In this document: piece by piece, positions 43,265 through 52,204 of the stretch
How the letters are laid out: each line of letters begins with the position of its first letter
Numbering within the stretch: the first letter of the stretch is position 1
NCBI GenBank assembly: GCA_027488905.1
Contig: JAIYAT010000007.1
Span: 310,001 to 374,000, forward strand
DNA length: 64,000 bases
Reading direction: 5' to 3'
DNA from: Bacteroidota bacterium
GTDB taxonomy: Bacteria; Bacteroidota; Bacteroidia; UKL13-3
Notes under the pieces: model-generated
Database searches by the model: none
What the model was told of the DNA's origin: nothing
The model's input: only the letters and a program-made list of their open reading frames with translations
Program-made: the position numbers and the translations under genes

Positions 43265-45523
43265 ATGGAGTATACAACTTTGCAAATTACGCCTGAAATT
43301 TTTAAATTTACCCAAGCTGTTGAACTTGAGAAATGTATTTCAAGTCTTAAAGAAATCAGTCCTTTAAGGGTATTTGATAGCATTCAATTACAACTTAAAG
43401 ACCTTTATAAATGTTTACATCCTCAATTACCGTTTTCTGCAGAAGGTTTTGAAGTTTGGCTTAGGGATAAATTAGAGGATAAGCCATTGAGTTGTTATGG
43501 CAATTGGATTTGGTATCCTAATGAGGGGGAGCTGGTTCATCTTTTGCCAGAAAATGAATTTATTTTGGTTCGAACCAATCGAAATAAATATAAAATAACT
43601 CAACAAGAGCAAGAAATTTTGGGCCAAAAAGTTGTCGGAATTATTGGTCTTAGTGTCGGTCAAACGGTTGCCATTGCCATTGCCATGGAACGTGGTGCAG
43701 GAGAAATAAGATTGGCAGATTTTGATACCATTGATTTAAGCAACCTTAACCGTTTGCGCTGCTCAATTACAGACATAGATCTAAACAAAGCAGAGATTTG
43801 TGCTAGAGAAATATGGAGAATTGACCCCTATCTTAAGGTTCGAATTTTTAAAGAGGGTCTTCATGCCGGAAATATTGATGCATTCTTTACAGAGGGCGCT
43901 AAGCTAGATTTGTTAATAGAAGAATGCGATGCCTTGGACATTAAAGTTTTGGCTAGACATAAGGCAAAAGCGCTAGGAATTCCAGTTTTAATGGAAACCA
44001 ACGACCGCTGTTTAATAGACATAGAACGATTTGATTTAGAACCAGAAAGGCCCTTGTTACACGGCTTAATGGGAGACCTCGACCCTGAGAAACTGAAAGG
44101 ATTAAGTCAGGAAGAAAAAATAACTTACTTGATGCCAATGGTCGGATTGCAAGCTTTATCTGAGCGCATGAAAGCCTCAATGATTGAAGTGCAAAGCTCG
44201 ATAAGCAGTTGGCCGCAATTGGCTTCTGCTGTAACTATGGGAGCAGGTGTGGCAGCAGATTTAAGTAGAAAAATCCTTTTAAATGAATCTACGGTTTCAG
44301 GCAGATTTTATGTTGATTTAGACGAGTTAATTCCACAACCTATTCAACAAAAAACAGCAATTGAATCGGAAATCAGACCTGTTTTGTTGCAAGAACAAGA
44401 GTTAAAAGCCTATATTAGCAAGGCTCGGTTTGAACCTAGACCAGATTTGCTAGATGAAATAGAGAAGCAAAATTTATTGAAAGCATGTATTCATGCGCCG
44501 TCAGGCGGGAATTGCCAGCCATGGAAATTCTATTTTCACCAAGGAAATTTGTATATTTTTCATGAGATGCACCATTCTGTTTCTATGTTAGATTTTGGAC
44601 ATTTTGGTACTTATCTATCCATTGGAGCAGTTGTTGAAAATGCTAGAATTTATGCAAATTCACTGGGTTTGCTTTTGAATTGTAATTATTTTCCAGATGC
44701 AAGTAATACCCTGCTAGTGGCGGCCTTGAATTTTAAAAAGTCTTTTGGTCAAGTTGGTCATGATTTAACTGTTCAACAACTCTTTGAGCGCCATACAAAT
44801 CGGTTATTTACAACAAGAAAGGAATTAGTTGTTGAACATGAAAAAGCCTTGCTCGACTTGATAGGTTCAAACCGAATTGGCAACCTTACTTTGATTAAAG
44901 ATGCAGCTGAAATGAAGGAAGTTGCTGAAATATTAACTGAAGCAGAAAAGTTGTTGTTATTGAATCCACGAGGACATCAAGATATATTTGAAAGAGAAAT
45001 TCGTTGGACGAAAGAGGAAGCTGAGGCAAAAAGGGATGGAATTGATTTAGCCACATTAAATATGAGCAAGGCAGAGGTTATTGCCCTAAAAGTAGCTGGC
45101 AGCAGAAAAGTAATGGAGTGGGTGAGTAAATTTGATGGGGGCGAGTCATTTAAGAAAAACACTAAAAAAGCCATTGCAGCCTCTTCTGCTATAGGAATAT
45201 TAAGTATGCCATTTCAAAATGTTGAAGCATATTTGCATGGGGGAGAATTAATGGAGCGCATCTGGATAAAATGCAATGTATTGGGATTGGCATTTCAACC
45301 AGTAACACAGTTTAGCTATTTATTAGCAAGAGCTGTAAACAAAGGAAATGGTTTGAATAGGGTTGAATATGGAAAATTAATTGAGTTGAAAAATCAATTA
45401 ATTTTAAAGTTTCCAAATCTAAATCAAAGGGAGATTGTATTTATATTTAGAATTGGTTACACAGAAAAAACACCAGTCATGGCTATGAGAAGGGAGATTG
45501 AAACAATGGTAATTAAAGACTAA
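43265..45523 (+). CDS. E1/ThiF-like and nitroreductase fusion protein (Rv1355c-type)
   Basis: This 752-residue protein has a ThiF/E1-like adenylation domain at about 120-330. It shows VVGIIGLSVGQTVAIAIAME as the nucleotide loop, RLADFDTIDLSNLNRL, then ECDALDIKVLARHKAKALGIPVLM. A nitroreductase-like FMN domain follows at about 390-740 (LLKACIHAPSGGNCQPWKF; GILSMPF; GLAFQPV near the end). This pairing is known from Rv1355c-family proteins, function unknown. In azoline-forming RiPP enzymes, E1-like cyclodehydratases and FMN dehydrogenases act on one peptide, so a small-molecule or peptide-modifying role is a reasonable idea. It begins a four-gene run with 0, -4 and -8 base junctions. Confidence 0.8.
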   Translation: MEYTTLQITPEIFKFTQAVELEKCISSLKEISPLRVFDSIQLQLKDLYKCLHPQLPFSAEGFEVWLRDKLEDKPLSCYGNWIWYPNEGELVHLLPENEFILVRTNRNKYKITQQEQEILGQKVVGIIGLSVGQTVAIAIAMERGAGEIRLADFDTIDLSNLNRLRCSITDIDLNKAEICAREIWRIDPYLKVRIFKEGLHAGNIDAFFTEGAKLDLLIEECDALDIKVLARHKAKALGIPVLMETNDRCLIDIERFDLEPERPLLHGLMGDLDPEKLKGLSQEEKITYLMPMVGLQALSERMKASMIEVQSSISSWPQLASAVTMGAGVAADLSRKILLNESTVSGRFYVDLDELIPQPIQQKTAIESEIRPVLLQEQELKAYISKARFEPRPDLLDEIEKQNLLKACIHAPSGGNCQPWKFYFHQGNLYIFHEMHHSVSMLDFGHFGTYLSIGAVVENARIYANSLGLLLNCNYFPDASNTLLVAALNFKKSFGQVGHDLTVQQLFERHTNRLFTTRKELVVEHEKALLDLIGSNRIGNLTLIKDAAEMKEVAEILTEAEKLLLLNPRGHQDIFEREIRWTKEEAEAKRDGIDLATLNMSKAEVIALKVAGSRKVMEWVSKFDGGESFKKNTKKAIAASSAIGILSMPFQNVEAYLHGGELMERIWIKCNVLGLAFQPVTQFSYLLARAVNKGNGLNRVEYGKLIELKNQLILKFPNLNQREIVFIFRIGYTEKTPVMAMRREIETMVIKD

Positions 45524-46210
45524 ATGATTAGAATTCGTGCATTTAAGGTGACAGATGACCACTCTGCCTGCTTGAGGTACATCAAGGGGCACCATTTGGT
45601 ATTAGAGTCTTATGGCGTTACTAAGGTTACCTCTTTAAATGCAGATTGGATAGATGACCCAAATACTTATGCGATTATAGTTGAATCAGAAGACAGCAAA
45701 AAGGTTTATGGTGGAGGAAGGGTTCAGATTAAAAGTGATACCTTAAAAATGCCTATGGAAGATGCAATAGCCATTTTGGATGATAGAATTTATGAATATA
45801 CTGAAAAAATTGGGAAGTATCAGGTTGCAGAGTTTTGTGGGCTTTGGAATTCTAAAGAAATAGCTGGATATGGAATAGGTAGCATTTATATGGGCAGAGT
45901 GGGAGTTGCAGTAGCCTCCCAGCTTGGCGTGCAATTAATGGCCTTATGTTCACCTGGAACCTTACGCAATTGCTTAAAAGTGGGTTTTGATATAATACGA
46001 GAATTAGGTAACAACGGAACTTTTTATTATCCTAAGGAAGATTTAACGGCAACTGCACTTATAATTAATGATTTAGTTAATTTACCCTTTGCCAATCCAG
46101 ATGAAAAATTGGCAATTGAAAAAATAAAATCTAACTTGAGCGGCGGAGCTACAGAAAAAGGGCCAAAAGGCGTAATGGATTTTATATATGATTTGCAAAT
46201 AAACCGATGA
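45524..46210 (+). CDS. GNAT-fold acyltransferase-like protein
   Basis: This 228-residue protein starts directly after the stop of the fusion gene. An acetyltransferase/autoinducer-synthase-like fold is suggested by AIIVESEDSKKVYGGGRVQI, KYQVAEFCGLWNSKEIAGYGIGSIYMGRVGVAVAS and LMALCSPGTLRNCLKVGFDIIRELG. The pattern around E-x-x-G-L-W and the CoA-binding-like GIGSIYMGRVG recall FeeM/LuxI-type N-acyltransferases more than ordinary GNATs. Similarity is weak, so the acyl donor and acceptor are unknown. Coupling to the E1-nitroreductase upstream and the kinase downstream suggests it helps make a signal that the kinase senses. Confidence 0.6.
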   Translation: MIRIRAFKVTDDHSACLRYIKGHHLVLESYGVTKVTSLNADWIDDPNTYAIIVESEDSKKVYGGGRVQIKSDTLKMPMEDAIAILDDRIYEYTEKIGKYQVAEFCGLWNSKEIAGYGIGSIYMGRVGVAVASQLGVQLMALCSPGTLRNCLKVGFDIIRELGNNGTFYYPKEDLTATALIINDLVNLPFANPDEKLAIEKIKSNLSGGATEKGPKGVMDFIYDLQINR

Positions 46211-48354
46211 AGAAAATTATACTTTTTTTAAGTTTCTTGCTTACTTCAATGCTTTCATATGGGCAGAAGCCTATTCTATTTGAAGGGGCCAAGCAACTTG
46301 TCTTTGAACAAAGTATTTATTTAATTGATTCATCAAAAGTTGCTGGTCCAAATGAAGTAAATCAAGCTATACGTGAAGGAAAGGGTTTTACAGGGGTATT
46401 AGATTTAGACTACACAAAGTATCCTGTTTGGGTATGTTTAAAAGTTTTGAACAAATCAAAAAGTGACCGGTTAACCATAACAATAGAAAATCCATTAATA
46501 GATTCAGCCGCCTTATTTTTGAATAATGTCTCCCAACTTCCATATCAACAAAATTATCTAGGAGAAGGGTATAAAAATCGCTCCTCAACTGGTACTTACC
46601 TAAGATTTAATTTGCCTTCTGAAATAGGAGATACATGTACATTTTTGTTAAAAGTATCTGGAACAGAACAAATGCTTTTGCCTTTAACTATTCAAACTGA
46701 AAAGGAAAGTCTTTCTAGTTCCATGGAAAGAAATTTAATTTACGGTATTTTTATTGGTGTAGTGCTTGTAATGTTCTTTTATAACCTCTTTGTGTTTTTC
46801 TCCACTAAAGACCAAAATTACTTTTATTACATACTTTATATACTTTTTATAGGTTTGGGTCAAGCCACCTTAAGTGGACATATTTACGCTTTATTGTTGG
46901 GAGATTATGCTGTTTTACATAAACTTTCTATCGTTGTTTTACCAGCAATTTCGGGTATTACTGCGATTTTATTTATTCAACATTTTTTACAAGTTGATAA
47001 GTTTGAACCCAAACTAAATAAAGCCTTATGGGTGATTTTGGTTTCTTATGGACTAGCAGCATTTGTTAGAATTTTAGGCTATCATCAAATTAGTGCAAGA
47101 ATGATGGATAGCATTGGATTACCTGGTGCAGCATTGGTTTACATAATTGCCATAAGAATCTATAAAAAGGGAGTTAAATCTGCCATTTATTTTATCATTG
47201 CCTGGACTGTCTTCATTGTTGGGGTTGCCCTTTTTGTATTGCGAAATTTTGGATTGGTTCCTTTAACGCCTGTTACAACCTATACTTTACCTTTTGGTGC
47301 GGCAATTGAAGTTGCTTTGTTATCTTTTGCACTAGCCAATAAGATAAACACACTTCAATCCGAAAAAAGTGAAAAGGAAAAGGAAGTAATGATGGCCATG
47401 TTAGAGAATGAGCGGCTAGTGCGAGAACAAAATGAAATTTTGGAGCATAAAGTTAAGGAAAGAACTACTGAATTGTATCAATCAAACAACCAATTATCTG
47501 AAGCAATTACCAATTTAAGAAACACCCAAACCCAACTAATTGAACAAGAAAAAATGGCGTCTTTGGGTCAGCTTACTGCTGGAATAGCGCATGAAATAAA
47601 CAATCCAATAAACTTTGTAACTTCAAATATTAGTCCTTTGAAAAGGGATATTAAAATGCTTACTGATTTAATACATTCACTCGAGGAACAAGTTGGTTTA
47701 GAAGGCAGCATTGAAGAAAAGAAAGCTAAAATAGAAAGTTTAAAGGAGGAAATTGACTATGAATATTTACAAGAAGAACTTGGCTTTTTGCTAAAAGGTA
47801 TTGATGATGGCGCCCACAGAACTTCTGAAATTGTAAAAGGTTTAAGGATATTTGCAAGGCAAGATGAAGACACACTGCTTGAAGCGGATTTAATAGAAGG
47901 GATTAACTCAACGCTTGTCATTTTGAACAATCAATTAGCTGGAATTAAGATTGAAAAGGATATGCCAAGGCATCTTCCTATTCAATGTTATCCTGGAAAA
48001 CTCAATCAGGTTTTTCTTAACTTGCTAAGTAATGCAATTTATGCTATTCATGAACGACATAAAGATTCTGAAAATGGATTGATTATTATAAAGGTTGAAC
48101 AACAGGAAGATGATGTTTTTATTAAACTTGAGGATAACGGAACTGGCATGTCTGAAGAGGTGAAGAATAAAGTGTTTGAGCCCTTTTTTACTACCAAACC
48201 TGTTGGAGACGGAACTGGATTAGGCATGTCAATAGTTTTTAAAACCATAGAAATGCATCATGGGAAAATTAAGGTAGAATCCCAATTAGGAAAGGGAACT
48301 TCCTTTGAAATAATTTTGAAAAAATCTATAAACCAAACTTCTAAAAATGTCTGA
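46207..48354 (+). CDS. 7TMR-DISM sensor histidine kinase
   Basis: This 715-residue protein has a signal peptide (1-19). A periplasmic 7TMR-DISMED2 beta-sandwich spans about 22-170. Seven membrane segments (about 175-385) begin YGIFIGVVLVMFFYNLFVF, and a coiled coil lies at about 393-445. The HisKA helix has phospho-acceptor His462 (GIAHEINNPINF), and the ATPase has NQVFLNLLSNAIYA, EDNGTGM and FEPFFTTKPVGDGTGLGMSI. The DISMED2 domain is related to carbohydrate-binding folds, so it likely senses a soluble ligand. It overlaps the acyltransferase by 4 bases (ATGA) and the next gene by 8. Confidence 0.92.
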   Translation: MKKIILFLSFLLTSMLSYGQKPILFEGAKQLVFEQSIYLIDSSKVAGPNEVNQAIREGKGFTGVLDLDYTKYPVWVCLKVLNKSKSDRLTITIENPLIDSAALFLNNVSQLPYQQNYLGEGYKNRSSTGTYLRFNLPSEIGDTCTFLLKVSGTEQMLLPLTIQTEKESLSSSMERNLIYGIFIGVVLVMFFYNLFVFFSTKDQNYFYYILYILFIGLGQATLSGHIYALLLGDYAVLHKLSIVVLPAISGITAILFIQHFLQVDKFEPKLNKALWVILVSYGLAAFVRILGYHQISARMMDSIGLPGAALVYIIAIRIYKKGVKSAIYFIIAWTVFIVGVALFVLRNFGLVPLTPVTTYTLPFGAAIEVALLSFALANKINTLQSEKSEKEKEVMMAMLENERLVREQNEILEHKVKERTTELYQSNNQLSEAITNLRNTQTQLIEQEKMASLGQLTAGIAHEINNPINFVTSNISPLKRDIKMLTDLIHSLEEQVGLEGSIEEKKAKIESLKEEIDYEYLQEELGFLLKGIDDGAHRTSEIVKGLRIFARQDEDTLLEADLIEGINSTLVILNNQLAGIKIEKDMPRHLPIQCYPGKLNQVFLNLLSNAIYAIHERHKDSENGLIIIKVEQQEDDVFIKLEDNGTGMSEEVKNKVFEPFFTTKPVGDGTGLGMSIVFKTIEMHHGKIKVESQLGKGTSFEIILKKSINQTSKNV

Positions 48355-49441
48355 ATTTAAATTAGCCAAACCAGTTGTTCTTTATGTAGATGATGAACGC
48401 AATAATTTGATGTCATTTAAGGCTTCTTTCCGTTTGGATTTTGAAGTATTATTAGCGAATTCGCCAGATGAAGCTTTTGATTTACTGAAGAAACATAAAC
48501 CACAAGTAATCATTTCGGATTATAGAATGCCTTTCATGACTGGTGTAGAGATGTTTGAGAAGATTCGCTTAATCCATCCAGAACCTTTTCGCGTTTTGCT
48601 AACTGCGTACGGAGATGTTGAAGCTTTAACAGATGCAATTAATAAAGGTCAAATATTTCGATACATAAAAAAGCCTTGGATAGAAGATGAAATAAGAAAC
48701 GTAGTAAAAGATGCCACCGAGTATTACCATACCAAATGGTTGCTAGAAGAAAAAAATAGAGAATTGACTGAGGCATACAAAGAATTAGATAGATTTGTTT
48801 ACTCCGTTTCCCATGATTTACGTTCACCACTTATGGGTATTTTAGCCATTGCAGGATTCCTTCAAAAGACTCAGAAAATGGATGAGGTGCATGAGTTTGG
48901 AGACATGATTACCAGTAATGTTACACGGCTGGATGAATTTATCTCAAATCTCCTAGAATATTACAAGGTAAAACGAGGTGAGCTAACCATTTCTAGTGTC
49001 AAATTTGAAAAGTTATTAGAAGAAATCAAAGGTATTTATGCCATCGAGATGATGGAAAAGAAAATCAATTGTGAAATTTTTGTTTCCCAAAATGAAGAAT
49101 TTAGAAGCGATAAACTTGTTTTGTTAATTGTGATTCAAAATTTAATATCCAATTCTATCAAGTATCAAAAACTCGATAATCATGATAAACAAATATTAAT
49201 GTCTGCAACAGTGAATAGAGGAGAAGTTACTATCACTGTAAAAGACAATGGAATTGGCATAGGCAAAGAATTCCAACCTAGGGTATTTGAAATGTTTTTT
49301 AGGGCATCCTCGCAAGCAATGGGCTCTGGAATTGGCCTTTATAACGCTAATATGGCCCTAAATAAATTGGGCGGTGAAATAACTATAGAATCCGATACAG
49401 GACAAGGAACTACCTTCATTTTGAAAATTCCAAGCAAATAG
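48347..49441 (+). CDS. Receiver-histidine kinase hybrid
   Basis: This 364-residue protein has an N-terminal receiver (about 8-125) with Asp58 (VIISDYRMPFMTG). A HisKA helix with His156 (RFVYSVSHDLRSPLMGIL) and an HATPase domain follow (NLISNSIKYQ, VKDNGIGIG, GSGIGLYNA, GTTFILKIPS). There is no membrane segment, so it is cytosolic. It is probably phosphorylated by the 7TMR kinase on its receiver and then autophosphorylates or controls a further partner, perhaps the lone receiver at 42705-43178. It closes the operon. Confidence 0.9.
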   Translation: MSEFKLAKPVVLYVDDERNNLMSFKASFRLDFEVLLANSPDEAFDLLKKHKPQVIISDYRMPFMTGVEMFEKIRLIHPEPFRVLLTAYGDVEALTDAINKGQIFRYIKKPWIEDEIRNVVKDATEYYHTKWLLEEKNRELTEAYKELDRFVYSVSHDLRSPLMGILAIAGFLQKTQKMDEVHEFGDMITSNVTRLDEFISNLLEYYKVKRGELTISSVKFEKLLEEIKGIYAIEMMEKKINCEIFVSQNEEFRSDKLVLLIVIQNLISNSIKYQKLDNHDKQILMSATVNRGEVTITVKDNGIGIGKEFQPRVFEMFFRASSQAMGSGIGLYNANMALNKLGGEITIESDTGQGTTFILKIPSK

Positions 49442-49482
49442 AAATTCTTGCGCAAACAGCTCTTCTTGCTTAACTTGCGTCA

Positions 49483-52200
49483 ATGAAATTTCTAAAAATT
49501 TTTGGAATTAGCCTAGTTGTTTTATTCCTACTCTTATTAATTGCTCCTTTTCTTTTTAAAGGCAAAATTGTAGCTGCTGTTAAAAGTGCAACAAACGAGC
49601 AACTAAATGCCACACTTTCTTTTAATGAAGACATTGGCTTAAGCTTAATCAGTAGTTTTCCTAATTTATCTTTAACCATTAAAGATATTACACTAATTAA
49701 CAAAGCACCATTTCTTGGAGATACGCTTTTTGCTACTAAAGAATTTAACGCTGTTTTAGATATTATGAGCGTTATCAATGGGGAACAAATCAATATTCGA
49801 AAAGTATTCTTGGATCAACCCAAAATTTATGCAGCAATTCTTCCTGATGGTTCTGCCAATTGGGATATTGCCTTAGCAGATTCAACTGCGTCGCAAACGC
49901 CAGAAGATACTGCTAGTTCAGCCTTTTCTCTCAAATTAAGAAGCCTTGAAATCAAAGAAGGGCATCTTATTTACGACGACAAACAGGGCAAAATGAAAGC
50001 CGCTCTTCATAACCTTAATTATAAACTTTCTGGAGATTTTTCAGAAACACTTATGACCATGTTAAGCAATCTTACTATTGAAGCGCTAACCTATGAAATG
50101 GATGGGATAACTTATTTAAACAAAGTTAAGGCTGCAATGGACGGAACTATTGAGGCAAATCTCAACCAAATGCAGTTTGCCTTTAAAGAGAATACCTTTA
50201 AACTTAATGCCCTAGAAATGGGACTTGATGGAACTTTTGCCATGCCAGGTGATGATATGGTTATGGACCTCAAATGGGGGGTTAAACAAAATGATATTGC
50301 GCAATTCTTATCCCTAATTCCTGCCGTTTACGCCAGCGATATGAAAGACCTTCAATCAAAAGGTAAGCTTACGCTAAACGGTTTTATCAAAGGAACTTAT
50401 AATGAAACAGCAATGCCAGGTTTCGGTTTGAACCTAAGCATTGACGAGGGTTGGTTTAAATACACAGCTTTGCCTTATCCATTAGAAGCATTAAATGTGA
50501 AATTAACAGTTAATAACCCTGATGGAGTACCAGACCATACTGAAATTAACCTAGAGAAACTACATTGGTTATTACAAGGTGATGCTTTTGACGCCAAATT
50601 AATTGCAAAAACACCTGAAAGCGATCCTTATGTAGATGCTGTTTTTGCAGGAAAAATTAACCTAGGAAACATTGCCAATTTAGTTCCCTTGCCCACTGGT
50701 ACACAGTTACAAGGCGTTTTAACATCAGACCTTTCTGCAAAAGGAAATATGAGTACGTTAGATAAAGGCAATTATGAAGCCTTCGAAGCCAAAGGAAGCT
50801 TGCAAATTTCTAAATTGCTATATTCTACAACTGATTTGCCTAAGCCTTTCAAAATAAATGAAGCAAGCATGAATTTTACGCCAAAGCAAGTGCTACTTAA
50901 TAATTTCGATGCTGCCATTGGCAATAGCGATTTTAAACTTAATGGTGCCTTAGAGAATTTTTATGGGTACTACCTCGGTAATGCAATCCTAAAAGGAAAT
51001 TTAAACCTCAATAGCCAATTGTTGGATGCTAACGAATGGTTAAGTGATGACCCAGCAGAGGCAGCTACTGAAGATACAGCTGCAATGAGTATTGTACTTT
51101 TACCAGAAAATATAGATTTTCAGTTTAATAGCAATATTCAGAAATTATTATACACTAACATGGAAATCACAAACTTCAAGGGTGGTGTTCATTTGGCAAA
51201 TAAGCAATTAGATTTACAAAAAATTGCATTGGACTTATTAGGTTCAAACATGAAGTTGGATGGATTTTATGAAACTAAAAATCCAATGGTGCCAACAACC
51301 AAAATTGATTTTAGTATACAGAATTTAGATGTTCAAGCTGCTTATAAAACCTTCAATACTGTTAAGAAATTGGCTCCAGCAGCAGAAAACATCAGTGGAA
51401 AAATTAGTACGGTATTTACTATGAATACAGCTTTAACCTCCACCATGCAACCTGATTTAAATACCTTGATAGCTGAAGGTTATTTGAGTATTCCACAGGC
51501 ATCAATTGGAAACATTAATGCCCTAAACAAGGTTGCCGAGGTCTTAGCTAAACCAGAGTACAAACAAGTTTCAGTTACCAATGCAAAAATAAACTGGAAG
51601 GTATTAAATGGTAGAGTTTATACTGAACCTTTTAATGTGAAAATGGGTACACAAAACATTGAGTTAAGTGGTTCAACTGGTTTGGATCAAACCATTGCCT
51701 ATAATGGAATAATAAACATTCCACGCAAAGACCTTGGTGCAGCTGACGCCGCAGTAGATGCTGCCATTAAACAGTTTAATTCAGCATTAGGTTCAGACCT
51801 TAAACTAAATGAAACATTGCCATTGGTGTTAAACATTGGAGGCACTTTTACCAAGCCAGAAGTTAAAACTAATCTAAAAGAATTATTAAGTAATCAAGCG
51901 GGTTCTGTTAAAGATAAAGCCTTAGAGGAGGCAAAAAAGAAAGCCAAAGAACTAGAAGCAAAAGCACGTGAAGATGCTGCAAAACTGCGCAAAGAGGCTG
52001 AGGATAAAGCAAAGGCTGAGACCCAAAAATTGAAATCAGAAGCAGAGGCTAAGGTAAATGCCGAGAAAGAAAAATTGAAGAAAGAAGCTGAGGCTAAAAA
52101 GAAAGAAGCAGAGGCCAAAGCCAAAGCAGAAGCAGACAAAGCTAAGAAGCAAGCTGAAGATGAGGCCAAAAAGAAGTTAAAGGGACTTCTAAAACCATAA
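49483..52200 (+). CDS. AsmA-family protein with Lys/Ala/Glu-rich C-terminal coiled coil
   Basis: This 905-residue protein has one N-terminal membrane anchor (about 5-22), followed by the AsmA opening FKGKIVAAVKSATNEQLNATLSFNEDIGLSLISSFPNLSLTIKDI. It is rich in beta strands throughout, consistent with the lipid-conducting bridge fold of AsmA/TamB relatives. The AsmA_2-like part is at about 650-800 (ISGKISTVFTMNTALTSTM). From about residue 810 to 905 the sequence is a run of Lys, Glu and Ala heptads, an extended helix that could reach across the periplasm. Family members move phospholipids between membranes. It is 4 bases from the next gene. Confidence 0.82.
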   Translation: MKFLKIFGISLVVLFLLLLIAPFLFKGKIVAAVKSATNEQLNATLSFNEDIGLSLISSFPNLSLTIKDITLINKAPFLGDTLFATKEFNAVLDIMSVINGEQINIRKVFLDQPKIYAAILPDGSANWDIALADSTASQTPEDTASSAFSLKLRSLEIKEGHLIYDDKQGKMKAALHNLNYKLSGDFSETLMTMLSNLTIEALTYEMDGITYLNKVKAAMDGTIEANLNQMQFAFKENTFKLNALEMGLDGTFAMPGDDMVMDLKWGVKQNDIAQFLSLIPAVYASDMKDLQSKGKLTLNGFIKGTYNETAMPGFGLNLSIDEGWFKYTALPYPLEALNVKLTVNNPDGVPDHTEINLEKLHWLLQGDAFDAKLIAKTPESDPYVDAVFAGKINLGNIANLVPLPTGTQLQGVLTSDLSAKGNMSTLDKGNYEAFEAKGSLQISKLLYSTTDLPKPFKINEASMNFTPKQVLLNNFDAAIGNSDFKLNGALENFYGYYLGNAILKGNLNLNSQLLDANEWLSDDPAEAATEDTAAMSIVLLPENIDFQFNSNIQKLLYTNMEITNFKGGVHLANKQLDLQKIALDLLGSNMKLDGFYETKNPMVPTTKIDFSIQNLDVQAAYKTFNTVKKLAPAAENISGKISTVFTMNTALTSTMQPDLNTLIAEGYLSIPQASIGNINALNKVAEVLAKPEYKQVSVTNAKINWKVLNGRVYTEPFNVKMGTQNIELSGSTGLDQTIAYNGIINIPRKDLGAADAAVDAAIKQFNSALGSDLKLNETLPLVLNIGGTFTKPEVKTNLKELLSNQAGSVKDKALEEAKKKAKELEAKAREDAAKLRKEAEDKAKAETQKLKSEAEAKVNAEKEKLKKEAEAKKKEAEAKAKAEADKAKKQAEDEAKKKLKGLLKP

Positions 52201-52204
52201 CCGC

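Noticed and set aside
51894-52169. 91-residue open frame on the minus strand (Ala/Ser/Phe-rich)
   Set aside because: It is the antisense of the Lys/Glu/Ala-rich AsmA tail; low-complexity codons on one strand produce open frames on the other.
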